Below are positions 1 through 6,460 of a DNA stretch of 48,469 nt, piece by piece. The notes under the pieces were generated by a model. That model ran no database searches. It had not been told where the DNA came from and saw only the letters and a program-made list of their open reading frames with translations. Both the position numbers and the translations under genes were made by a program. The stretch is from a virus. Location: positions 1 through 48,469 of IMG/VR virus record IMGVR_UViG_3300032217_000958, one strand, 5' to 3'. The number at the start of each line of letters is the position of its first letter. The first letter of the stretch is position 1.

Positions 1-284
1 AGCCGGCGGAGCCGGCAGAAAAAAATCCATGCGCGAGAGCGCAGGCCAGAAGTCTGGAAGGTAAATCGATGGATCCGAATAGAAATACAGGCAGGCGGAA
101 ACGGCATCATCTGGATGAAAGCGAAGCGCCACGCGAACAAGGAGAACACGTATCAGGTACCCGGACAAACCACCGATAAGCGGCCAGGGAAACGACCCAC
201 CCGGCCAGAGCTGGAATTTCACAATCGGTAATTGGGGGATATACAAAACGCCAATAATTCACCAGGGATAGAAGGCACAAAAAA
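1..284. other. left window end, no confident gene
   Basis: This GC-rich stretch begins with a perfect 6-bp-stem hairpin at 2-16 (GCCGGC, loop GGA, GCCGGC). The only reading frame with a plausible ribosome site is a 36-codon ORF at 69-179 on the plus strand (ATG after GGAAGG); its product is very basic and polar and matches nothing I recognise, so I do not call it a gene. The segment sits just past the terminator of the minus-strand operon that follows, so it is probably intergenic or cut by the contig end. Confidence 0.4.
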
Positions 285-308
285 ACCGGATACCAAACGG
301 TACCCGGT
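279..308 (-). terminator. intrinsic terminator of the GP88-like operon
   Basis: Read on the minus strand, a 10-bp stem (positions 299-308 pairing with 285-294, one G-U wobble at 290/303) closes a 4-nt loop and runs directly into seven U residues (279-285). It lies about 90 bp past the stop codon of the 285-residue gene and would end the three-gene minus-strand operon. Confidence 0.8.
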
Positions 309-399
309 AGAAGAATCCTAAACGCTAGCGCCTACGGAAAACCGACAGCAGCCACAATGCACACAACGCCCATAGAGCGCACCAAAGGAAAGCGCCCAC

Positions 400-1257
400 C
401 TAATGCACCACGAACAGCACACAGTCAGGCAGGCCGACCGAAGCACCAGCCCCAGCCCCATCAATGCACATGCGACAGTCAGAACAGGACACAACGCCGG
501 TTAATTGCTTAACTGTATTACCGTGCGCGATTGACAAATCCCAAGGACACCACGAAGCACGGAAACCGATACCCTGCGCAGCCTGCCGGAATTCCCGCAG
601 GTAATCAAGGCTACCCGCCACCGTGACACGGTAACCAGCCCGAAGCCAACGCGCAGCAGACGCCCAAGAATCACAAGACAACCACGCGGTAATACCAGCA
701 GCCTTCAAGGTATCCAATAGGCGCCTAGATGGAATGTGAGTATAAACCCAGACACTACCAGACCGACCACGCGCCCAATCGCAGACGACCGAGACATATT
801 CCCAATCGATGGAGGCAGACGGCCTGCGACTATCGTAAGAGCGACCACGCTTGATGAAGTCTCCCGAAATATGCAGCCTAGCATCTAAGCTGGAAGGTAT
901 CGCGCGCAAATCCGCATCAGATCCCATAGAACGTAACGCGCTAAACTTGACCCGCCCGGACGCAGCGTAGCACTTTCCGAATTTGCCAGATGATAACTCG
1001 GCAGCCCAAACAACAGCAGCAGCCCGAAGCGCAGCAGGACTACCCGCAGCGCCTGCCACAATCCGCGCAGCTAAGGCGACAGGAGACATACCGCCCAAGC
1101 TTTCAGGCAGGAACATACACGTACTAGGACACGTTCCAGAATCCCCAGCGCCGACCGGACGGTAAGTAACGCCACATTGACCCGGCCCCAATTTAGAATT
1201 GTCAGAACAGCCAACCACCAAAGAATCAGATGCAAGCATGGGCAATTTTATTCTCAC
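400..1257 (-). CDS. GP88-like Cys-rich phage protein
   Basis: A 285-residue protein resembling the phage gene product 88 (GP88) family and related Cys-rich phage proteins, whose function is not established. Visible family-like elements in order: NSKLG and a TCPSTC cysteine pair near the N-terminus, CYAASG around residue 97, the RLHISGDF signature near residue 128, a DWEYVS...W stretch followed by WVYTH, and a C-terminal SCSDCRMC cluster. The clustered cysteines suggest metal or Fe-S binding, which is inference. The start is GTG at 1257, overlapping the stop of the upstream membrane gene (GTGA) with a G-rich ribosome site just before it. It is the last gene of a three-gene minus-strand operon that ends in a strong terminator. 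Family assignment rests on motif recall, without an alignment. Confidence 0.6.
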   Translation of the reverse strand: MRIKLPMLASDSLVVGCSDNSKLGPGQCGVTYRPVGAGDSGTCPSTCMFLPESLGGMSPVALAARIVAGAAGSPAALRAAAVVWAAELSSGKFGKCYAASGRVKFSALRSMGSDADLRAIPSSLDARLHISGDFIKRGRSYDSRRPSASIDWEYVSVVCDWARGRSGSVWVYTHIPSRRLLDTLKAAGITAWLSCDSWASAARWLRAGYRVTVAGSLDYLREFRQAAQGIGFRASWCPWDLSIAHGNTVKQLTGVVSCSDCRMCIDGAGAGASVGLPDCVLFVVH

Positions 1258-1538
1258 TTGGTACCCCCACGACGACCCGAAATATCGCAGAAAATACCCT
1301 GCCAGTCATGCAGAGTAATAAACAACCCGATAAGAATACAACCCAACGCAAACAACGAGAACAGGTAGCCGACAAGCCAGAACGGCAAAACGGCAGAATG
1401 CCGGACACCAGCCAACGCAGCGCCACCATGCACAGCCACCCACAACAGCAGCCAACCGACAATGACGCCAAGAAGGCAGATGAACACACACCCTGCCACA
1501 TGCAGCGCATATTCGCGCCGAGTAAGACGAGACAACAT
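1254..1538 (-). CDS. two-helix membrane protein
   Basis: A 94-residue protein with two clear hydrophobic spans, about residues 13-36 and 52-74, separated by a short loop rich in Gly, Ala and His. The C-terminus is basic (SGRRGGTK), so it probably faces the cytoplasm. ATG at 1538 follows AAAGGG at a normal distance. Its stop overlaps the start of the GP88-like gene by 4 bp, and the Cys-rich gene ends 1 bp upstream, so the three are co-transcribed. No family recognised; the context suggests a membrane partner of the GP88-like protein, but a lysis or exclusion role is equally possible. Confidence 0.6.
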   Translation of the reverse strand: MLSRLTRREYALHVAGCVFICLLGVIVGWLLLWVAVHGGAALAGVRHSAVLPFWLVGYLFSLFALGCILIGLFITLHDWQGIFCDISGRRGGTK

Positions 1539-1539
1539 A

Positions 1540-1854
1540 TTAATTACCCTTTACACTTTCCAACCTAGCAGCATCAGACGCCAACCGAACGCGCGCACAT
1601 TCTACAGAACGACAATATGCACACACTTCACAATCACAACCGTAATTGGATGAATACTGGCAACCTTCGCAGATGTCCCACACATGCGAATCAAAGCAAG
1701 CACAGCCCGGTACTTCAAGCACAGTAACAGCAACCGCATTGCACGTACCGTACATATCGCAGAGCTGGCAACGACTAAAGAACGAATCGGCAGATTCCAA
1801 CGAGGTACCGACAGCGCCTGCGCCCGTAGCGTAAGCGAACAATACTTTATGCAT
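1540..1854 (-). CDS. Cys-rich small protein
   Basis: A 104-residue protein with about fifteen cysteines, most in CxxC-like arrays: RCQLCDMYGTC near residue 28, a CACF/CEGC group near residues 50-64, and GCDCEVCAYCRSVEC near residues 72-86. This spacing suggests several zinc or iron-sulfur sites. No known family was recognised. ATG at 1854 is preceded by GAAGGG about 12 nt upstream, which is a long spacing, so the start is not certain. It is the first gene of the minus-strand operon with the membrane protein and the GP88-like protein, and all three could be a functional set. Confidence 0.5.
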   Translation of the reverse strand: MHKVLFAYATGAGAVGTSLESADSFFSRCQLCDMYGTCNAVAVTVLEVPGCACFDSHVWDICEGCQYSSNYGCDCEVCAYCRSVECARVRLASDAARLESVKGN

Positions 1855-2865
1855 ACTAAATAACTACCCTTCAAAAGAAACCAAACCAGTACACAGTATA
1901 CGACAAGGAACGCAAAACAAGGACAAAGGGATGTAAAAAACGCAGGCAGCCCCGCGAAATATTGCAATGAATGCCAGCGATAAATTAACAGCGAATTTTA
2001 GCCTATACATAAACGGCTAATACTTGCGTGTGAGTGTGACACTCCCACCCCAAACCGCTACCCCGTGGCCAGCCCACCGGATGGACTGTAAACCCTACCG
2101 CCTCCGCGCAGCTTGACTAGACTACAACGCCGCCTACCGTGCGCAGATCCTACGCTACGCTACAGACGCGCGCCCGGATGCAACGTCTACACAATCCGCT
2201 AACGCAGCGCAGCGCCACGCGTAGCCCCGCCGCCCTAGCACCACCACCTGCTAACAGCGCAGCGCAGCCAAACGTATACACCGCCACCCACCTACTAACA
2301 GGCGGTTGACCCCTATAAAAAATTTTTCCTACGCGGTAGCGTAGTTGTCTGCCTCTAGTAGAGCTGGGCTTGTGTGTTAGCATGACCCCTTCGGTACCCC
2401 TTCCGCCGTAAGACCTGCGCGCTTTGCGCTTGGCCTGTGTGACAGCCACTGCGAGCTTCGCTCTTGGGCTGTGTGCTGCTGCGAGCTTTGCTCTTGCACC
2501 GCGCTCGCTTCGCTCGCGGCTTGGCGTAGCGCTTTGCACTCACGCCGTGTGTGCAGCTAGCTGCTGCGCTTCCAGGCGGAGCCTGCCGCTTCGCGACGCT
2601 ATCTGCACCCACCACCCACCACCACCCCCAGCACCACCGTCCGAGGACACGTGTGCATTCGCACTGTGTCCGCACACTACGTGTGTCAGAAGGACGTGCG
2701 CAGCTTCGTGCTACGTCCGTGTGTGTGATCGTTACCCGAAGGTGTGGTGTGTGAGTGTTGCCATCTATCGTTGTGTTTGTGTAAACAGGTGCGCTCCGCG
2801 ACTCCCCCTTACTCTCCCCAAGTCGTCGTCCTCGTACCTGCGGTGCCTCCTTGGGCGGGTGCCAA
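1855..2865. other. hairpin-dense GC-rich non-coding block
   Basis: About 1 kb with no convincing gene. The long open frames here (for example 2355-2885 on the minus strand and 2424-2948 on the plus strand) are low-complexity Ser/Arg/Cys/Pro/His strings without ribosome sites and overlap each other, as expected of GC-rich non-coding DNA. The block contains many small inverted repeats: TTAGCC/GGCTAA at 1999-2021, CTACGC/GCGTAG near 2330-2345, a covarying hairpin set at 2415-2496, CCGCG/CGCGG near 2500-2518 and AGGC-GGA-GCCT near 2574-2584. An AT-rich island (TATAAAAAATTTTT) near 2313-2326 follows TTGACC. It could hold an origin, structured RNA or promoters; none is demonstrated. Confidence 0.5.
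2415..2496. repeat. three covarying mini-hairpin repeats
   Basis: Three 18-nt copies at 2415-2432, 2449-2466 and 2479-2496, start-to-start spacing 34 and 30 bp. Copy 1 is CTGC-GCGC-TTT-GCGC-TTG; copies 2 and 3 are CTGC-GAGC-TTY-GCTC-TTG. The C-G pair in the middle of the stem in copy 1 becomes A-T in the others on both arms, so the stem is kept while its sequence changes. That points to a structured element instead of simple repetition. Confidence 0.6.
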
Positions 2866-2898
2866 AACAACCCGGCTTGCATCATAAGCCGGGTTGTT
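2866..2898 (-). terminator. intrinsic terminator of the small zinc-ribbon operon
   Basis: A perfect 13-bp stem (2866-2878 with 2886-2898) closes a 7-nt loop. On the minus strand the arm ends in GTT followed by TT, giving a U-rich 3' side. It begins 2 bp after the stop of the 27-residue membrane peptide gene, which fits the end of the minus-strand operon that starts at 3700. Confidence 0.75.
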
Positions 2899-2900
2899 TA

Positions 2901-2984
2901 CTAGTGGCCGGTTATGCAACCGGCCATACCGACGATGAAAAAGAATAGCAGACTAAACGCTATACCTTGAAAGATTTCTTTCAT
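2901..2984 (-). CDS. 27-residue membrane micropeptide
   Basis: ATG at 2984 overlaps the stop of the zinc-ribbon gene by 4 bp (ATGA). The peptide opens with MKEIFQ, then has one hydrophobic span of about 17 residues (AFSLLFFFIVGMAG), and ends GCITGH. The stop is followed at once by the operon terminator, so the frame fits tightly between the upstream gene and the terminator, which supports it being real. It would be a single-span inner-membrane peptide with no recognised family. It is too short for most gene finders. Confidence 0.55.
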   Translation of the reverse strand: MKEIFQGIAFSLLFFFIVGMAGCITGH

Positions 2985-3256
2985 GGGTTATGCGACATCG
3001 TCTGCAGGACATAACGGTTTACCCAAAGATAAGTATCACCGTAAATCGAATGCGCGATAATGCAGGGAACGTCAATTCCTGATTTGTCGATAAAGACCTG
3101 CAAGAGGTCGTCACTGGTATCACCTTCGAAATTAAAACACTCGTCGCATCTCATAACTTGGCACCATGCATCATTGTTAGCACCCGGTACCGCGTCCTCA
3201 ATTGGCGCGCTTCCAACAATAAACCCGCGCCCGTTGCAACCTTCACACTTTGTCAT
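2981..3256 (-). CDS. small zinc-ribbon protein
   Basis: A 91-residue acidic protein that starts MTKCEGCNGRGF, a CxxCxGxGF knuckle like those of DnaJ zinc fingers, and has a second pair (RCDECF) around residues 36-41, so a four-Cys zinc ribbon is likely. The rest is acidic and unremarkable. ATG at 3256 follows AAAGG and lies 1 bp after the stop of a 29-residue membrane peptide, with the 27-residue peptide overlapping its 3' end. Function unknown; binding DNA, RNA or a protein partner is possible. Confidence 0.65.
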   Translation of the reverse strand: MTKCEGCNGRGFIVGSAPIEDAVPGANNDAWCQVMRCDECFNFEGDTSDDLLQVFIDKSGIDVPCIIAHSIYGDTYLWVNRYVLQTMSHNP

Positions 3257-3257
3257 T

Positions 3258-3347
3258 CTAATTACCTTTCCCTTTACTTACACCAAGTGAAATCAAACCA
3301 AAGCAAACCGACAGGATACCAAGCGTATCCAAAATTACTACTAGCAT
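3258..3347 (-). CDS. 29-residue membrane micropeptide
   Basis: ATG at 3347 follows AAAGGA at a good distance. The product begins MLVVILDTLGI, is hydrophobic through about residue 22, and ends with a basic tail (SKGKGN). Its TAG stop is 1 bp from the zinc-ribbon gene's ATG, so the two are probably coupled. A single-span membrane peptide with no family recognised. It lies just downstream of a long perfect hairpin at 3366-3394. Confidence 0.55.
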   Translation of the reverse strand: MLVVILDTLGILSVCFGLISLGVSKGKGN

Positions 3348-3365
3348 TCTAATTGTCCTTTATGT

Positions 3366-3394
3366 TTGGCCGGCCTATGATGCAGGCCGGCCAA
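3366..3394. other. intercistronic perfect hairpin
   Basis: An 11-bp perfect inverted repeat (TTGGCCGGCCT and its complement) around the 7-nt loop ATGATGC. No U-tract follows on the minus strand, so it is not a typical terminator. It sits between the 98-residue gene and the 29-residue peptide gene and may stabilise or process the message. The loop is the same heptamer, in the opposite orientation, as that of the terminator at 2866-2898. Confidence 0.6.
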
Positions 3395-3403
3395 TTCCAA
3401 TTA

Positions 3404-3700
3404 CTATTTAGACCACCGTAATTTACCGAGTGAATCCACGGTAAACACGTACCAGATATCGGGCAATTGATACATCTGCGCAATTGCACCAACAGCAGAC
3501 TTGACGCCAATCCATGACAGGCCGTCAACGTGGCCAATCAAAACAGTAGGCTCTAACATAGTGATATCCGCTTCACTGTTATGTCTTATGATAACTTCGA
3601 ATACAGTATCGGCGGCATCGTTTCCAAGTATCGTTTCTACAGCAGAAACGAATTGGTCTACATTGCAACCAACGAACGTGAGATACGGTTTAGGTTCCAT
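3404..3700 (-). CDS. hypothetical 98-residue protein
   Basis: An acidic, globular-looking protein with mixed alpha/beta composition, no membrane segment and no motif I recognise. ATG at 3700 follows AAAGGAAAG at a good distance. It is the first gene of the minus-strand operon that continues into the 29-residue peptide, the zinc-ribbon protein and the 27-residue peptide. No clear promoter could be defined in the GC-rich DNA upstream. Its average phage-like composition contrasts with the GC-rich DNA on both sides of the operon. Confidence 0.6.
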   Translation of the reverse strand: MEPKPYLTFVGCNVDQFVSAVETILGNDAADTVFEVIIRHNSEADITMLEPTVLIGHVDGLSWIGVKSAVGAIAQMYQLPDIWYVFTVDSLGKLRWSK

Positions 3701-3924
3701 GACTAACTTTCCTTTGCTCTAACTTTCCGACATCAATATGGTAACACTACCTGCAGGGGGATGCGATGCTCCGATCCAAACGCACATTCGTGCCTTCGTA
3801 TCCAGAGCTGCGCGCGTTCCGCGCGGGATCCATGCTTTCGGCCTTTGGCCTCCAGCCTGCCAGCTACGCTGGCGTCCAGCCGTCCGGCTCCGCCTCCCGG
3901 CTGCCCACCCGTCCCCTCCCCCGT

Positions 3925-3979
3925 CCCCTCCCCACCTGTGTGGGGAGGGGGGTGTGGCAAGCCCGCCCCCCCCTTTTTT
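3925..3979 (+). terminator. terminator-like G/C hairpin with U-tract
   Basis: A perfect 10-bp stem (3925-3934 with 3941-3950, loop CCTGTG) overlaps an alternative stem in which the G-run at 3947-3952 pairs with the C-run ending at 3973. The second form runs directly into six T residues (3974-3979). Two mutually exclusive stems of this kind can also behave as an attenuator. No plus-strand gene is evident upstream, so what it terminates is unclear. Confidence 0.5.
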
Positions 3980-4056
3980 CTTCCGTTACATACCCGCCGG
4001 CTACGGACAGTATCTCCAAAAACAAATATCTACCGCAGTAGATACGTCACTAACAG

Positions 4057-4085
4057 AAAAACCGCGATGACGAGTCGCGGCTTTT
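4057..4085. terminator. bidirectional terminator
   Basis: Stem CCGCGA (4062-4067) with TCGCGG (4075-4080), loop of 7 nt, with five A residues before it and TTTT after it. It can work on both strands and insulates the plus-strand promoter that starts about 50 bp downstream. Confidence 0.65.
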
Positions 4086-4133
4086 CCGTTTGGTTGTTGT
4101 TGATGTTGCTCACTCCGTTAGGTTGTGGCTCTG

Positions 4134-4139
4134 TATAAT
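4134..4139 (+). promoter_or_regulatory. -10 box before the 200-residue gene
   Basis: A consensus TATAAT lies 21 bp before the chosen ATG at 4161. Transcription would start near 4146, just before the GGGAG ribosome site at 4147-4151. No good -35 hexamer is visible at the usual spacing. Because the box lies inside an upstream GTG-initiated extension of the frame, it argues for the downstream ATG. Confidence 0.6.
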
Positions 4140-4160
4140 ACCCTATGGGAGCTAACCGAT

Positions 4161-4763
4161 ATGCAGGCAGATAGAAAGACAGCGGCTGTGCGTAAGACGC
4201 AGGCGATTGCGCGTGAGAGTCGTATTAGTAACCCTGATACGTTTACTCCGCGTTCGGATCTTGGTTATGATGCTAGTAGTGAGCAGGGTAATACGTTTCG
4301 TGGCCGCCAGGTTTGGAGTCGCATGCGTAATAGTGGCGCTCCTGCTAGTGCGCGAATCAATCGTTCGATTCTAGCTGACAACAATATGATGAATGCGCGT
4401 GACGCAAAGACTGCGCGTATCGTGCGCAATAGGCTGTCGGCACGTCAAGTGTCTGCGCCCAGAGTAGACCCTATGGCAGCTGCAGCGAGCAGTAGGGTGT
4501 TGAGTGGAGTAATCCCGCGCGTAGGCCTAATGGCTGCCGCATTGACGGCGTCAAAACACACTGTGGATAATAATACGGAGATGGCGCTACTTGATCAGGC
4601 AAAGCGCGATAAACCAGACCTGGGCCGCTTGCGCCAGCTGGATGCAGTCAAGCGTGTACCTGCGGGTTTAGGTGACGTCAGGTTTGCAGATCGTAACATG
4701 TACGTACCAGAGCCTAGTTTCATCGCTCGTACTGTCGGGCAGACACAAAGGAGAGTTCGATAA
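4161..4763 (+). CDS. basic Ala/Arg-rich protein, possible virion component
   Basis: A 200-residue, strongly basic, Ala/Arg/Ser-rich protein without recognised domains. Around residues 105-135 it has a weak hydrophobic Ala-rich segment (VLSGVIPRVGLMAAAL), like those of the larger basic proteins at 12.1-15.2 kb. The start is set at 4161 because the promoter box lies upstream of it and GGGAG gives a proper ribosome site; a longer GTG-started form from 4125 would include the promoter. The stop overlaps the next gene (TAATG). Its character suggests a DNA- or capsid-associated protein, but this is inference. Confidence 0.7.
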   Translation: MQADRKTAAVRKTQAIARESRISNPDTFTPRSDLGYDASSEQGNTFRGRQVWSRMRNSGAPASARINRSILADNNMMNARDAKTARIVRNRLSARQVSAPRVDPMAAAASSRVLSGVIPRVGLMAAALTASKHTVDNNTEMALLDQAKRDKPDLGRLRQLDAVKRVPAGLGDVRFADRNMYVPEPSFIARTVGQTQRRVR

Positions 4764-5011
4764 TGGGAGTAGTTAAGAAGTACCAGAACCCTAAAGGTGG
4801 GTTGAATGCAGCGGGTCGCGCTCACTTTAAGCGCACTACTGGCGCTAATCTAAAACCGCCGGCGCCTAAGCCTAAGACTGCAGCTGATGCTGGCCGAAAG
4901 GCGTCGTTTTGCGCCCGTATGGGCGGCATGAAGGCCAAGAACACGTCTGCTAAGACAGCTAAAGATCCTAACTCCCGCATCAATAAGTCGCTACGTGCAT
5001 GGGATTGTTAG
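4763..5011 (+). CDS. DUF6321-like phage protein
   Basis: An 82-residue basic protein with the pattern I associate with DUF6321 of phage genomes: GGLNAAGRAHFKR near the N-terminus, a Pro/Lys-rich middle, RKASFCARMGGM near residue 46 and a C-terminal DPNSRINKSLRAWDC. The two conserved cysteines and the fixed ends are typical. Its function is not known; in other phages such genes often lie near structural genes. It overlaps the upstream gene by TAATG and its stop is 17 bp from the stop of the convergent nuclease gene, with no clear terminator between. Confidence 0.75.
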   Translation: MGVVKKYQNPKGGLNAAGRAHFKRTTGANLKPPAPKPKTAADAGRKASFCARMGGMKAKNTSAKTAKDPNSRINKSLRAWDC

Positions 5012-5027
5012 TACTATTTTGCGACAC

Positions 5028-5372
5028 TCATCTCTTTCCCCCTTCGTAAGCCACGCCGTGATTGTTGATCATAAGTAAGTCAGCCAGGCTTTCGCCGTCC
5101 ATAATGACGGATCCTAAGATCCGTCCATACTTATCTTCTCTATGGTTTTTTACAATAACCACTAGATCTTTGCCGCCCATGATCCAGCCAGCTGTGAAAT
5201 TCCTGGCTTCGATACCTTCGGGTGTGTCTTTTTCTGGGCAGTTCACATGCTCCAGGCGGATCTTCTTACTTGCAAGGATTACGCCAAACCCTAGATCTAA
5301 ATCGGCTTTCAATGTATCTCCATCTACCACGGAGATATTCTTTAGGGTGTATTGATATAGCGTTGCTTTCAT
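5028..5372 (-). CDS. staphylococcal nuclease-like (thermonuclease) domain protein
   Basis: A 114-residue SNase-fold protein, which in this family cleaves the phosphodiester backbone of DNA or RNA using Ca2+. Visible elements: VVDGDT with the metal-binding Asp (about residues 15-20), RLEHVNCPE with the catalytic Arg and a nearby Glu (about 39-52), and KYGRILGSV with the second Arg (about 81-89). These match the D/R/E/R active-site pattern. There is no signal peptide, so it would act in the cytoplasm, for example on host DNA or during recombination. ATG at 5372 follows GGAG. The upstream metallophosphoesterase gene ends 14 bp away, so the two are one transcript. Confidence 0.85.
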   Translation of the reverse strand: MKATLYQYTLKNISVVDGDTLKADLDLGFGVILASKKIRLEHVNCPEKDTPEGIEARNFTAGWIMGGKDLVVIVKNHREDKYGRILGSVIMDGESLADLLMINNHGVAYEGGKR

Positions 5373-5386
5373 TTTTTTACTCCAAT

Positions 5387-6283
5387 TTAAATTTCCAACG
5401 TATCCGTTACAACTACACTAGCACCATTCCCTCTAACAGCATTAGGTTTAGATGTTTGTAAATTTAACATTAGTCCACCTTTAGGGAGAGTGGGAGAATC
5501 CCACAAGGCAGCGTAAGAATCTTTACGTCCATGTTTAATAAGATTTTCGCTTGTTGTTCCAGCATATGTATCAATGTACGATCCTGTCCTTAGAGTTAAC
5601 ACATCTCTGGTCTGTACTCTGTTTTCTGGCTTAAGCACACTTTTATGATAAACAACTTTACTATCACGTCCTGCTTGACGGTGGTGGGTATGCCCACGCC
5701 AAATAGCATCAGCACCTTCAATCCACATAGCAGCTCGCGAAAAGGTAATAGCACCTTTAGTCACAGGAGCTGCACCACCAGAACCGTGGTGATAGTGAAT
5801 AACATAATGCCCTACACGAGCTGGTTCTTTATATGGTCGCATCTGTATGTGAATAAAACCATGGTAGCCGCCATACTGAATCTTGCCAGTACCGTTATTA
5901 AGCATAACGACTAGTTGTTTAACCGGCTCTATATGATGATATCGTGCAACGCTATCATCATGGTTTCCGTCACCAATCATAATAATGTCGTCTTTGTATG
6001 GTTCTAGTATCTCGTAAGCCCATCTAATACTCTCACCCAGCATGTCATCTCCGGCGGAGAACATTCGTGGATGCAAATTATTAGCCCGGTATCTTTTGCG
6101 GTCACCGGGCATAATAGCGTCAAAAACATCACCGTTTATAAGGATTTTTGCTCCGCGTTTTTTAGCGGTTGTGAGTTCTTTCTCAATGAGGGAATAGTCC
6201 ACATGTAGACCACCAATATGGAGGTCACTCATTAAACACAGCAGTACGTCTGGTGTATCAACGCAATAGTCAATAACTGTCAT
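5387..6283 (-). CDS. calcineurin-like metallophosphoesterase
   Basis: A 298-residue protein carrying the full set of metallophosphoesterase motifs: SDLHIG (19-24), NGDVFD (50-55), GDGNHD (104-109), HYHHGSGG (about 165) and RGHTHH (about 197). These residues bind a two-metal centre that hydrolyses phosphoesters. It is longer than simple phosphatases; the exact substrate (DNA ends, cyclic nucleotides or phosphorylated proteins) cannot be told from the sequence. ATG at 6283 follows GAGGTGA. It has its own extended -10 promoter and shares a transcript with the nuclease gene downstream. A DNA-processing pair is a reasonable inference. Confidence 0.85.
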   Translation of the reverse strand: MTVIDYCVDTPDVLLCLMSDLHIGGLHVDYSLIEKELTTAKKRGAKILINGDVFDAIMPGDRKRYRANNLHPRMFSAGDDMLGESIRWAYEILEPYKDDIIMIGDGNHDDSVARYHHIEPVKQLVVMLNNGTGKIQYGGYHGFIHIQMRPYKEPARVGHYVIHYHHGSGGAAPVTKGAITFSRAAMWIEGADAIWRGHTHHRQAGRDSKVVYHKSVLKPENRVQTRDVLTLRTGSYIDTYAGTTSENLIKHGRKDSYAALWDSPTLPKGGLMLNLQTSKPNAVRGNGASVVVTDTLEI

Positions 6284-6314
6284 CAGTCACCTCGGAATAT
6301 CATCAGGTAACTAC

Positions 6315-6323
6315 AGTATAGCA
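6315..6323 (-). promoter_or_regulatory. extended -10 promoter of the metallophosphoesterase operon
   Basis: On the minus strand TGC-TATACT gives an extended -10 element 31 bp before the ATG at 6283. The leader carries the GAGGTGA ribosome site. No clear -35 at normal spacing (TTGTCG is only 14 bp away), which an extended -10 tolerates. Confidence 0.55.
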
Positions 6324-6362
6324 ATTTAGTTTATCGACAATGCGCAATGTATATACACAAAC

Positions 6363-6389
6363 AAAAACCACCGCAGATGGGTGGTCTTT
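6363..6389 (-). terminator. terminator-like hairpin upstream of the metallophosphoesterase gene
   Basis: Stem ACCACC (6367-6372) with GGTGGT (6380-6385), loop of 7 nt. On the minus strand it is followed by TTTTT (6363-6367). It separates this operon from the methyltransferase operon upstream and backs up the terminator at 6461-6488. Confidence 0.6.
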
Positions 6390-6442
6390 GTCTAACCATG
6401 CACAGGACTTTCCTAGTTAGATTCCCTTTCGGGTACTGTCAT

Positions 6443-6451
6443 TTTATAGCA
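6443..6451 (-). promoter_or_regulatory. possible second extended -10 promoter
   Basis: TGC-TATAAA on the minus strand, similar in context to the element at 6315-6323 (both read TTGCTATA). It lies between two terminator hairpins, so a transcript from it would be about 60 nt unless it reads through into the metallophosphoesterase gene. Confidence 0.3.
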
Positions 6452-6460
6452 ACTAAATAG

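Larger units (their letters stand above)
3720..4133. other. non-coding hairpin-rich junction
   Basis: About 400 bp with no convincing gene. The open frames on both strands are Pro/Arg-rich low-complexity strings. It holds many short inverted repeats, including GCGCG-TTC-CGCGC near 3815, GGCC-TTT-GGCC near 3839-3849 and GCCAGC-TAC-GCTGGC near 3858-3872, then a tandem CCGTCCCCTCCC pair and two terminator-like hairpins. It separates the two divergent transcription directions at the left end. Confidence 0.5.

Noticed and set aside
1602-1967. A minus-strand frame with a hydrophobic N-terminus (MQYFAGLPAFF).
   Set aside because: TTG start, and most of it lies inside the Cys-rich gene in another frame; the hydrophobicity comes from a T-rich leader.
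2355-2948. Overlapping 174-176 codon frames on both strands.
   Set aside because: Low-complexity Ser/Arg/Cys/Pro strings in GC-rich hairpin DNA, without ribosome sites and crossing the terminator at 2866-2898.
3733-4138. Four Pro/Arg-rich frames of 75-125 codons.
   Set aside because: They cover short inverted repeats and two terminators and have no codon pattern or start sites typical of this genome.
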